Shown one piece after another: positions 13,188 through 21,026 of a stretch of 37,779 bases of DNA. The notes beneath the pieces are model-generated. The model saw only the letters and a program-made list of their open reading frames with translations, was not told the origin of the DNA and did not search any database. The DNA comes from Clostridia bacterium (GTDB lineage Bacteria; Bacillota; Clostridia; Oscillospirales; Acutalibacteraceae). Where the stretch lies: positions 1 through 37,779 of the forward strand of contig JAFSXY010000159.1 in assembly GCA_017443805.1 (NCBI GenBank). The letters are read 5' to 3'. Numbering within the stretch: the first letter of the stretch is position 1; each line of letters starts with the position of its first letter. Made by a program: the position numbers and the translations under genes.

Positions 13188-15278
13188 TTACAGGATTTCC
13201 ATATAACGGCCGTACCAATAGGCAAGCAGCCATGCGGTTGGCGCGACGATATTTGCATCGGATCGGTATTCATCCAGCTGAAACGGCGCAGCCGAGAAAA
13301 AGTCGGTAACGCGTTCCGAGACCGGGATCGCTTCCAGCGTGTGCGGACGTTCGCCGAACTGCGCCGTACGCGGATCAAGCTTCAGGTCCGGGCGAATGGA
13401 ATTTCGGATGGAATAAAAGCGCAGGTCAAGCGGATATTCCTCAAGCGACCGGATCGCCTCTGCGATATCCGTATGTACGCCGAGCGACGCGGCAAACACA
13501 AAGTCAAAATAGGGATTGTGCTCTTTTTTCTCATATTCGTAATGCCTGCGCAAAGCGAATTTTACATAGCGCAGCAGCGTTTCATCCGTTTCCAGGCGCA
13601 ACAGATGCGTGATATTAAAGAAACCGAGCCGATCGTCAATGTGACTGGAATTGGCGTCGTCCTTTTTATAGATCATCAAATTCATCGCATAATGCGCTTC
13701 CCATGCAAGCCTCTGCTGCTCTGAAAGATAATCGGCATTTCCGGTCACGTGGTAAGCAATGCGCAGGAACGTCAGCAATTCCAGGGCGTTAATTCCCTTT
13801 TCCCAACACCAGCTTTGATCGTGGTTGAGCTCCTCCGGACCGAAATGCGCCCATGTTGTAGGCGTTCCGTCCGTATCGCAAAGCGTGTATCCATGCGAAA
13901 GAAGATGATCGATCATCTCTTGCACAACTTCTGCGATCAGAGCTTTTTCTTCCCTGTCTGCGCACAGGTCATAATACCACGCCAACGCGTAAAAATGACC
14001 GGTCAGCTCGTCGCTGGAGGTCTCGCCTTTCCATTCCAGAGCACCTTTTTCATCGGCAGACGCGTGCCATTCGTGATTGCCGTCGCCGTAGTTGTCTTCG
14101 CCCGGACGACGGATCGCCCGCGCGGGAAAACCGGGGATCCCGCTGATCCTTAAAAGCTTGATCAGCGCAAGAAATGACGCACGCGCGTTGGAAAGCGTCG
14201 TTTCGTTCTTTGTAACGGCATATTTTAAGCATTGGCCGGCAACATAGAGCGCGGTCCAAAGCCCGTCGTTATCCGTAATGGACACTACGCCGGTTGAAAG
14301 ATCGCCGTTGACGGTTTTTTCTCGCTTTGTGAAAAAGTTCTCACGCTTAAATGCAGGGGTCAGCGCATCATAATACGCTTCTTTTTCTTCCAATGTCATC
14401 GGCGAGAACCGCAGAGAGACAAGGCCGTTTTCGGTGCCTGCCCAAAGCATGCCGCCGCAGCGGCAGATACAGCGAACATTGTCTCCGACAAGATATCTGC
14501 CCTTCCCGTAAAAACGTGTTTTTTCGCCGTCCGCGATATAAAGGCCGGCTTCTGTACCGATTAGCAGGCTTCCCTGCTCTCCGAAAGCAAGCGCGGTAAT
14601 TTTGCAGCGCGGGAAAAAAGAAAACTCCGCAGGCGGGATCCACTCGGACCGACCGTCAAACACATAAACGCCCACCTCGGTACCGACCCAGAGCATGCCG
14701 CGGGCGTCCGAAACAATACAGGTCAGTTTTTCCTTCGGGATATCGGTCATATCCGGAAGCATCGTTCCCCAGCGCGGACGTTTTCCGTAACGTTTCATCA
14801 CGGCGTTTTTACACACGACAAAAATATCGCCGTTGGGACAAACCGTCATGGAACGCGCCGTTTTGATACCGATACGTTCCTGCAGGCAAAAGCCGCCGTC
14901 TTCCAATTTATATAACGCATCCTTCGCCAACAGCAGCAAATTGCCGTTTAAGTCGCATTCGGCGTCCGAGACGTCCGCTTCCAGCGGGTAAAAAATCGTT
15001 TCGCCGGGTCTGCCGAAACGGTATGTTCCCACGTCCGTACAGGCAAACACCGTATTGCCGCAAACCGCCATCGCTTTAACTGCGATATCGCAGCCGGACA
15101 GACGCACAAACCTGTTTGCGTCATAATACAGAACGCCCTTGTCCGTCCCGACGTACAGTACGCCGTCCGCAGTTGAAACGGCGCAGTTGACCGCGGTCGC
15201 GGCGCTGAGCTGACGTGAATAAAATGCAGTGCGTGAACACTGCATTGATGCCGGAGTATGATACCGATACTGTTCCAT
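13188..15278 (-). CDS. Beta-propeller plus alpha/alpha-toroid protein, possibly a glycan-active enzyme
   Basis: 696 aa. Residues ~30-300 contain repeated propeller blades with the pattern (L/V)xxGTxxG(L/V) (LYVGTDKGV, LWVGTEVGV, LLIGTEAGL, LWAGTENGL), like the periplasmic propellers of hybrid sensor kinases. Residues ~330-690 are helical and rich in Trp, Tyr and His (NHEWHAS, ETSSDELTGHFYALAWYYD, WAHFGPEELNHDQSW), typical of alpha/alpha-toroid glycosidases and lyases. I do not recognise a defined enzyme family. No signal peptide, so it is probably cytoplasmic. It starts 22 bases after the GH4 stop, as last gene of the sugar operon, which suggests a sugar-related job; the propeller could bind a glycan or mediate contacts. 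Confidence 0.6.
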   Translation of the reverse strand: MEQYRYHTPASMQCSRTAFYSRQLSAATAVNCAVSTADGVLYVGTDKGVLYYDANRFVRLSGCDIAVKAMAVCGNTVFACTDVGTYRFGRPGETIFYPLEADVSDAECDLNGNLLLLAKDALYKLEDGGFCLQERIGIKTARSMTVCPNGDIFVVCKNAVMKRYGKRPRWGTMLPDMTDIPKEKLTCIVSDARGMLWVGTEVGVYVFDGRSEWIPPAEFSFFPRCKITALAFGEQGSLLIGTEAGLYIADGEKTRFYGKGRYLVGDNVRCICRCGGMLWAGTENGLVSLRFSPMTLEEKEAYYDALTPAFKRENFFTKREKTVNGDLSTGVVSITDNDGLWTALYVAGQCLKYAVTKNETTLSNARASFLALIKLLRISGIPGFPARAIRRPGEDNYGDGNHEWHASADEKGALEWKGETSSDELTGHFYALAWYYDLCADREEKALIAEVVQEMIDHLLSHGYTLCDTDGTPTTWAHFGPEELNHDQSWCWEKGINALELLTFLRIAYHVTGNADYLSEQQRLAWEAHYAMNLMIYKKDDANSSHIDDRLGFFNITHLLRLETDETLLRYVKFALRRHYEYEKKEHNPYFDFVFAASLGVHTDIAEAIRSLEEYPLDLRFYSIRNSIRPDLKLDPRTAQFGERPHTLEAIPVSERVTDFFSAAPFQLDEYRSDANIVAPTAWLLAYWYGRYMEIL

Positions 15279-15299
15279 TTCAGTTGGCTCTCTTTTCGT

Positions 15300-16580
15300 T
15301 TATTTCAGAAACTGAGGCAAAAACTCTCTGTGCGCGTCCTTCATTTCCTCGTAGCACGCGCGGGAATTCGCGAAGTCGCCGATCAGCGGATGTACCAGCA
15401 TGGCATTGTAAGCGGCACGGTCGTCGCCGTTTATGGCTGCCTCGACGGTATATTTCTCGTAAGCCTTGACGGTCGTCATAAGCGCAACCATATGACGGCT
15501 CCAGGTTGGCCGGACCGGAACGGGTTTAGCGCCGTCCGCCCCGATACGTGCGGCGATCTCCACGACGTCGTCATCCTGCATAAAGGGGAGCGTCCCGTTA
15601 TTCAGGATATTTACAACGTGCACGTCGTTTTTATCGTTGGCGATGGAATCGATCAGGGAGCAGGCGGCAAGGCTGTATTTATGTCCGCCGCGCTTATCAA
15701 GCAGCGCGGGTTTTACGCAAAGCTCTTCATCCCGGTACATCTTCAGCAGCTGCTCTTCGATCTCCATGCAGACCTGCGCACGCGTCTTTTTATCTTCTTT
15801 CAGATGCTGCAGCTTCGTATTACGGTTATAATAATACTGCAGATAAGAGGACGGCCAGCCGCCGCATGCTCTGAGGCAATCGGGATCAAAACCGTCGTCC
15901 ACGATATTGGCCATCACCTTCGGCGCAAAGCCCTCGTCAAAGAGTTTATACAGCACGTCCTCGCCGTCTTTCATGACGGAGGTGATCCAGCTTAAATGAT
16001 TGAGCCCGAGATAGGTGATCTCCGCGTCCTCGCCCACATTTTCCTTTATATCGTCGATCATATCGATGGGCACGTTGCAAAGCCCCAGACATTTGACGTT
16101 GGTATGGTTCAAAACGAAATCGGTCACGATGCCGGAGGGGTTTGTAAAGTTAATCAGCCAAGCGTCGGGACAGATCTTTTCGATCCGCTCACAGATATGG
16201 CCGATCACCGGGATGGTGCGCAGCGCTTTGAAAAATCCGCCGATCCCCGTCGTCTCCTGACCGATCAGCCCGTATTTTACGGGGATGCTCTCGTCCAGAT
16301 ATCTGGCGGGCAATTTGCCGACACGGATCTGTGTAACGACAAAATCAGCGCCCTGCAGTGCAAAATCCAGATCACCGGTCATTACGACCTCGGTGTCCAA
16401 TCCGGCCTTACGGATCATGCGTTCACATAAACTCCCCACGATCGTTCTTTTCCGTTCGTCAATATCCATCAGGACAAGGCGCTTTAATTTCAGACTGTCC
16501 TGCCTTTTCAAAAAACCGTCCACAAGCTCGGGGCAGTAGGTGCTGCCCGACCCGATGACCGTAACGTTGATGTCTTTCAT
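15300..16580 (-). CDS. Glycoside hydrolase family 4 (6-phospho-beta-glucosidase type)
   Basis: 426 aa from ATG 16580; a TTG two codons upstream is the alternative. The GH4 NAD-binding opening VTVIGSGSTYCPELV, TQIRVG, IGQETTGIGGFFKALR and FTNPSG are all present. The metal ligands Cys (GLCNVP) and His (LNHLSW) of the family are conserved. GH4 enzymes cleave glycosides by an NAD- and Mn-dependent oxidation/elimination route. The CNVP type is usually a 6-phospho-beta-glucosidase, but here the neighbours are an amino-sugar kinase and nagA, so a phosphorylated amino-sugar disaccharide is possible. It lies in one operon with the kinase and oxidoreductase genes. Confidence 0.9.
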   Translation of the reverse strand: MKDINVTVIGSGSTYCPELVDGFLKRQDSLKLKRLVLMDIDERKRTIVGSLCERMIRKAGLDTEVVMTGDLDFALQGADFVVTQIRVGKLPARYLDESIPVKYGLIGQETTGIGGFFKALRTIPVIGHICERIEKICPDAWLINFTNPSGIVTDFVLNHTNVKCLGLCNVPIDMIDDIKENVGEDAEITYLGLNHLSWITSVMKDGEDVLYKLFDEGFAPKVMANIVDDGFDPDCLRACGGWPSSYLQYYYNRNTKLQHLKEDKKTRAQVCMEIEEQLLKMYRDEELCVKPALLDKRGGHKYSLAACSLIDSIANDKNDVHVVNILNNGTLPFMQDDDVVEIAARIGADGAKPVPVRPTWSRHMVALMTTVKAYEKYTVEAAINGDDRAAYNAMLVHPLIGDFANSRACYEEMKDAHREFLPQFLK

Positions 16581-16630
16581 ACTCAATCATCCTTTCCCAT
16601 ATAAAATAAATACGTTTTTCTAATTCAGAA

Positions 16631-17566
16631 TTATTTTTCCAGTATCCAGTTGATGCAGCCGGTAACGGGCGGCACGGTCAGCTTGATGAATTTCAGTTTT
16701 CTGCCTGAAAGCGCCTCGGCGCGTTCGTGCAGATTTGCGATATAGACATCTGACGGCAGCTTGGTATGAATGGAACCGGAAAGAACGACTTCAACCGTTT
16801 CGTCCGTGAAATTCCCGTTTTTCAGATGCGCCGCAATAAACTCCGCCCCGCGCTGCGCCATTTCCACCCCGACGTCAACAGCAGCCGGGTCGCCGGCGTT
16901 GAACGCGTCAAAGAAAATATCGATCATATCCCGCACGGTCCGGTCGTCCGTCTCTTCCAGTTTGGAGATCAGGGATAATACGCCTTCTCTTGTCTCCGGG
17001 ATCTCAAAATGCTCGCATACAGCACGTGTACAGGAGGTTTTTCTCGCACGGAGGCAAACGTCGTCATAAACCATGCGGAACACCCTGCCGGCGATCCATA
17101 CGCCCCCGCCTACGTCGCCCGAGAGCGGTCCGAAACCGCCGACCTGCAGGAGATTTTCGTCGTTATCCACGGAGTTGCAGCAGGTACCCGTACCGCAGTT
17201 ATAGCCGATGCCCGCCTTGCCGGAGGCGCCTGCTTTTACTACGATAAAACCGTCGTTATATAGTGCAAACGGGATCGTGAGCCCGCAAGCTTTCAGCGCG
17301 TCGCTGAGCTCGGCCTCCTGATACGGATGATCCATTCCGGCCAACGCCATGAGGATAAAACTGACCTCTTCCTGCCGCAGCGCATTTTTAAGAAGGAGTT
17401 CGTTTATGCCGTTCATGAGAATACCCGCGGCTTCCGGTATTGCGCCGTCCAGATTTTCGTGGTTTGTTCCACCGGTTTTCACCGTGCTGAGCATGTTCTT
17501 TTTTTCATCAAACAGCGCATACTGGGTTTTTGTCCCGCCGCCGTCAACACCGATATAATATTTCAT
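16631..17566 (-). CDS. N-acetylglucosamine kinase-like protein, BadF/BadG ATPase family
   Basis: 311 aa. The ASKHA-fold ATP-binding motifs are visible: GVDGGGTKTQYA (phosphate 1), YNCGTGTCCNSV (phosphate 2) and VVLSGSIHT (adenosine motif). GFGPLSGDVGGG is the typical sugar/phosphate stretch of BadF-type N-acetylglucosamine kinases. It would phosphorylate N-acetylglucosamine or a related amino sugar at C6, feeding the divergently encoded NagA. Its ATG overlaps the stop of the oxidoreductase gene (ATGA), so the two are coupled. Substrate assignment is by family and context. Confidence 0.85.
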   Translation of the reverse strand: MKYYIGVDGGGTKTQYALFDEKKNMLSTVKTGGTNHENLDGAIPEAAGILMNGINELLLKNALRQEEVSFILMALAGMDHPYQEAELSDALKACGLTIPFALYNDGFIVVKAGASGKAGIGYNCGTGTCCNSVDNDENLLQVGGFGPLSGDVGGGVWIAGRVFRMVYDDVCLRARKTSCTRAVCEHFEIPETREGVLSLISKLEETDDRTVRDMIDIFFDAFNAGDPAAVDVGVEMAQRGAEFIAAHLKNGNFTDETVEVVLSGSIHTKLPSDVYIANLHERAEALSGRKLKFIKLTVPPVTGCINWILEK

Positions 17567-18840
17567 TCTTTCGCCTCCTTCAAATCAGAAAAGCAATCTG
17601 TACATACTTCATTTAAGCAATATTTTCCGCGTCTGTACGGTTCCCGGTCGATCCAGCGGCCATCCGTAAAATCCGGGACCGGCACAGGCATGCCGCCCAT
17701 GGACGCCGACTGCTCGCTGAGATAGGTGATCGCCATCATCGCAGCCGTATCATACACGTCGATCGGAGGCTCTGCATCCAGCCGGACAGCCTCCGCAAAA
17801 GCGGAAAGAACTAAAAAATCCATACCGCCATGACCTTTTTTTACACCGGCGTTCCGGTACTCGTCCCACAAAGGATGTTCAAATTCCTCGATCCGCGCAT
17901 TGAAATCCTCCCACGCATGCGTGCTTTCGGTCACACCCTCGATCGCAAAACGCAACTCGCCTTCCGTCGCCTCGCGGAAGATTCCTTTGGTTCCCTGAAC
18001 ATTATAATCTCTGCTGTATGGACGCGGCAGACAGCAATCGTGCGTAAGCGTGATCGTTTCGCCGTTGGCGCACTTGATAACGGTTGTCACGACGTCCCCT
18101 TCATTAAAAGGATAACGGTAAAGATCGTAGTCCTCGCCGCGATTATTTTTGATCCACTCGTTCAAGCCCCGCGCTTTGGAAGAAACGGAAACAAGCGTCA
18201 GCATCCGATTGCCGCGGTTGATATCCAGCAGCTTACAGATCGGCCCGAGCTGGTGCGTTGGATACAGTTCCCCGTCCCGACGCATGAAATTATACAGTCT
18301 GCCGTGGATATTTTCTCTGCCGAGCACGATTTCATCGCGCAGATCATGCCGATAACCGCCTTCGCAATGAACGATCTCTCCGAAAAGACCTTCTTTAACC
18401 ATCTTATATAATGCCATTTCTTTGCGATCGTAGCAGCAGTTTTCCATCAGCATGCAAAATTTCCCGGTCTCCTCGCTGACGCTGACCAGCTGACGGCACT
18501 CGCCCTCTGACGCCGCGCCGCCGACTTCGATCCCCGCGTGGATGCCGTTTTTCATGGCGTCGACTGCAACGGCGGAATGCGTGATCCATGTCGTTGCGAT
18601 ATAAACGCCGTCCAGCTTTTCTTTGCGGAACATTTCTTTATAATCGGTATAAACGGTTACGGGATATCCGGTATAATTCGGATGGTTTTCAACGATCCGT
18701 TTTCCGTTTTCCGCACGCGCAGGTACGATATCGCATACCGCGGTGCAGATCACGTCTTCAACGTCCAGCATAAGCTCCAACATACCGGAACCTCTGCCGC
18801 TGACGCCGACGATGCCGATGTTTATCGGTTTCTTTTCCAT
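17563..18840 (-). CDS. Gfo/Idh/MocA-family NAD(P)-dependent oxidoreductase
   Basis: 425 aa from ATG 18840, with GGAGAG seven bases before; the open frame upstream of it precedes the promoter and is not used. The N-terminal Rossmann motif GIVGVSGRGSGM and the acidic strand end CDIVPA bind NAD(P). YIATTW and the EVGGAASEGECRQL region fit the catalytic domain of the family (EKP-like position altered to EVG). Some relatives that open this way are GH109 glycosidases, which use NAD to hydrolyse N-acetylgalactosaminides, so a glycosidase role is possible. First gene of the sugar operon, transcribed away from nagA. Confidence 0.8.
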   Translation of the reverse strand: MEKKPINIGIVGVSGRGSGMLELMLDVEDVICTAVCDIVPARAENGKRIVENHPNYTGYPVTVYTDYKEMFRKEKLDGVYIATTWITHSAVAVDAMKNGIHAGIEVGGAASEGECRQLVSVSEETGKFCMLMENCCYDRKEMALYKMVKEGLFGEIVHCEGGYRHDLRDEIVLGRENIHGRLYNFMRRDGELYPTHQLGPICKLLDINRGNRMLTLVSVSSKARGLNEWIKNNRGEDYDLYRYPFNEGDVVTTVIKCANGETITLTHDCCLPRPYSRDYNVQGTKGIFREATEGELRFAIEGVTESTHAWEDFNARIEEFEHPLWDEYRNAGVKKGHGGMDFLVLSAFAEAVRLDAEPPIDVYDTAAMMAITYLSEQSASMGGMPVPVPDFTDGRWIDREPYRRGKYCLNEVCTDCFSDLKEAKE

Positions 18841-18872
18841 GATTTTTCTCTCCGTTCGACAAATATATATTG

Positions 18873-18930
18873 AGTATAACATAGATCAATTTAAAATACT
18901 ACTGTTTTTTTAAATATTTCTGTGTTATAA
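18873..18930. promoter_or_regulatory. Divergent extended -10 promoters of the sugar operon and nagA
   Basis: Two near mirror-image elements: reverse strand TGTTATACT (plus-strand bases 18873-18881) for the oxidoreductase operon, and forward TGTTATAAT (18922-18930) for nagA. Both are extended -10 boxes (TGnTATAaT). The larger arms TATAACATAG (18875-18884) and CTGTGTTATA (18920-18929) match as an inverted repeat at 9 of 10 bases, so a shared regulator could also bind here. The -35 regions are poor. Confidence 0.6.
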
Positions 18931-18957
18931 TTGAAAAAAAACAGATCGGAAATCATT

Positions 18958-20118
18958 ATGCTGAGAATTTACAAAAACGCAAAAGTCATTACGCCGGACG
19001 GCATTCGGGACCTCTGTGTCCTCACACGTGACGGCGTCATTGAATCCCTTTGCATGCGCACGGATGCAAAAGCCGACGAAACGATAGACTGCTGCGGCAT
19101 GTTTCTTTCTCCCGGCTTTGCGGACATCCACGTTCACGGAGGCGGCGGGCATACCGCCATGGGCACGCCGGAAGACATACGAAATATGTGCCTTGCCCAC
19201 GCTAAACACGGCGTAACAAGCATCGTCCCAACCGTTCTGACGGCTCCGATCGCACAAATGCGAAAAGCCGCCGACAACATTGCGGCCGCAGCAGAATGCA
19301 GCGGGGAGCTCAATATTCTCGGCGCACATCTGGAAGGTCCGTTTCTGTCTCCGAAAAAAAGCGGCGCGCAAAGCAAAGACAGCATCATCCTGCCAAAAAA
19401 AGAAAACCTCCGTGCGTTGTTGGACGGGGCAAAACAGATCGTGATGCTCGGCATGGCGCCGGAGCTTCCCGGCGCCATGGAGGCTGGAGAATATGCTTCA
19501 AGCCGCGGGATCGTTGTTTCCGTTGCACATTCCGACGCGGATTTTGAAACGGCTGAAACAGCGCTTGATCACGGTTTCAGCGACGTAACGCATATTTTTT
19601 CCGCCTGTTCCGCCATGCACAAAGAAGGGATCTTCCGAAAAGTCGGCGTTGCCGAGGCAGGCCTTGCGCTGGACGGTTATACAACGCAGTTCATCGGCGA
19701 TCTGCGTCATTTGCCTGTGGGCGCAATAAAACTGATATATAAAGCCAAAGGCGCAGAAAAAGCCTATCTGATCAGCGACGGGCTGGAATACAGCGCCTGC
19801 GACATGCCGGAGGGCAGCGTGGTCACGCAGGAAAACGGACAGACAGCCGTTATTGAGGACGGTGTGATGAAACTGGTTGACCGCTCTTGCATTGCCGGCA
19901 GTGTTACGACCCTTGACCGGATGGTCGGAAAAACGGTAAAGGAGTGCGGTATCCCGCTGACCGACGCAGTCAGAATGGCCAGTCTGACACCGCTTTCCGT
20001 TCTTGGGCTCGACAATAAAAAAGGAATGATCCGACCGGGATACGACGAGGATCTGATTTTATTTGACGAAAATGTTCAAATCGACCGCGTATGGATCCGT
20101 GGAAAAGAATTTTTCTGA
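18958..20118 (+). CDS. nagA: N-acetylglucosamine-6-phosphate deacetylase
   Basis: 386 aa from ATG 18958; the open frame from TTG 18931 would begin at or before the transcription start set by the -10 at 18925. Amidohydrolase motifs are in order: PGFADIHVHGGGGHT, HLEGPFLSP (metal-binding Glu), SVAHSDA and VTHIFSACSAMH (metal His residues), LISDGLE (catalytic Asp). Two positions depart from the usual pattern: GAQ replaces the common G(A/T)H after the EGP motif, and S replaces N in the THxFNA motif. It would convert GlcNAc-6-phosphate to glucosamine-6-phosphate and acetate. It is divergent from the kinase-bearing operon. Confidence 0.92.
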   Translation: MLRIYKNAKVITPDGIRDLCVLTRDGVIESLCMRTDAKADETIDCCGMFLSPGFADIHVHGGGGHTAMGTPEDIRNMCLAHAKHGVTSIVPTVLTAPIAQMRKAADNIAAAAECSGELNILGAHLEGPFLSPKKSGAQSKDSIILPKKENLRALLDGAKQIVMLGMAPELPGAMEAGEYASSRGIVVSVAHSDADFETAETALDHGFSDVTHIFSACSAMHKEGIFRKVGVAEAGLALDGYTTQFIGDLRHLPVGAIKLIYKAKGAEKAYLISDGLEYSACDMPEGSVVTQENGQTAVIEDGVMKLVDRSCIAGSVTTLDRMVGKTVKECGIPLTDAVRMASLTPLSVLGLDNKKGMIRPGYDEDLILFDENVQIDRVWIRGKEFF

Positions 20119-20162
20119 AATATGTAACAAAAATCGTGCTTTTTCCGTCTAAGATAACGGAA

Positions 20163-20219
20163 CTTAAATATTTCTTAAAGGTTTGCCCCATTGTTTCTTA
20201 ATTTTTCATGTGCGATAAT
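20163..20219 (+). promoter_or_regulatory. Promoter and possible autoregulatory repeats of the two-component operon
   Basis: TTGTTT (20191-20196), 17-base spacer, GATAAT (20214-20219) preceded by TGC, an extended -10. Upstream, CTTAAA repeats at 20163-20168 and 20174-20179, an 11-base period typical of OmpR-family sites, and a third CTTAAT lies at 20197-20202. Confidence 0.55.
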
Positions 20220-20248
20220 GGGTTTGGAAAGAAAGAGAGGATGTATTT

Positions 20249-20935
20249 ATGTACACGGTTTTGGTCTGCGATGACGAAAAGGACATTGTTTCCGCGCTGA
20301 AAATCTACCTCACAGCGGACGGTTACGAGGTATTGACCGCCTATAACGGAGAACAAGCTCTGGAAATCATCGAAACGCAAACGGTGCACCTGGTGCTTAT
20401 GGACATTATGATGCCGGTTACCGACGGCATCACGGCGCTCACACGGATCAGGGAAAAACATAACATGCCTGTCATCTTTACCACGGCAAAGAGCGAGGAC
20501 AACGATATTATTCTCGGTTTAAATCTCGGCGCCGACGACTACATCACCAAACCCTTCAATCCGGTGGAGCTTTTGGCCCGCGTCCGTTCGCAGCTGCGGC
20601 GGTACACGCTCCTCGGTGCAAACCCTGCCGCGGATGAAGTGATCCGCATCGGCACGGTTGAAATCAACGACGCAGCCAAAAGCGTAGCCGTAGACGGAGA
20701 ACAGGTCAGCCTCACGCCTACGGAATACGAAATACTCCGCCTGCTTGCCGCCAATTCCGGCAAAGTGTTTTCCCCATCCGAGATCTATCGCCGCGTTTGG
20801 AACGACGAGCCCTACGGCGCGGATTCCACCGTTGCGGTCCACATTCGGCACTTGAGGGAAAAGATTGAGATCAATCCCGCCAAACCGCGCTATATCAAAG
20901 TCGTATGGGGACAGGGATACAAAGTTGAAAAATAA
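20249..20935 (+). CDS. OmpR/VanR-type response regulator
   Basis: 228 aa from ATG 20249 (AGAGG eight bases before). The receiver domain (1-~118) has the acidic pocket CDDE, phosphoacceptor D52 in LMDIMMP, the conserved Thr in FTTAKSE and K101 in ITKPF. The C-terminal ~100 residues form the OmpR winged helix (LTPTEYEILRLLAANSGKVFS, DSTVAVHIRHLREKIE, VVWGQGYKVEK). It pairs with the histidine kinase encoded just downstream. Target genes are unknown; direct repeats upstream suggest autoregulation. Confidence 0.93.
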   Translation: MYTVLVCDDEKDIVSALKIYLTADGYEVLTAYNGEQALEIIETQTVHLVLMDIMMPVTDGITALTRIREKHNMPVIFTTAKSEDNDIILGLNLGADDYITKPFNPVELLARVRSQLRRYTLLGANPAADEVIRIGTVEINDAAKSVAVDGEQVSLTPTEYEILRLLAANSGKVFSPSEIYRRVWNDEPYGADSTVAVHIRHLREKIEINPAKPRYIKVVWGQGYKVEK

Positions 20936-20938
20936 GAA

Positions 20939-21016
20939 ATGAAAAACTCTGCAATCGTCGTGGGATGTATCGTTATTCTTTGTTTCTTTATTCTTTTGGA
21001 CAAGGTCCTGTTTTAG
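20939..21016 (+). CDS. 25-aa single-pass membrane microprotein between regulator and kinase
   Basis: ATG 20939 begins three bases after the regulator stop and reads MKNSAIVVGCIVILCFFILL then DKVLF, ending TAG at 21014-21016. That is one almost pure transmembrane helix with a short charged flank on each side. The stop overlaps the strong AGGAGG site of the kinase gene. Its own ribosome site is weak, so translation would rely on coupling to the regulator gene. Spacing and orientation fit a real small gene, possibly a partner of the kinase, but a chance frame of this size is also possible. Confidence 0.5.
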   Translation: MKNSAIVVGCIVILCFFILLDKVLF

Positions 21017-21026
21017 GAGGTAACAT

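Noticed and set aside
20143..20162. Inverted repeat TTCCGT/ACGGAA after nagA
   Set aside because: Only a 6-bp stem with an 8-base loop and no T run, so not a convincing terminator.
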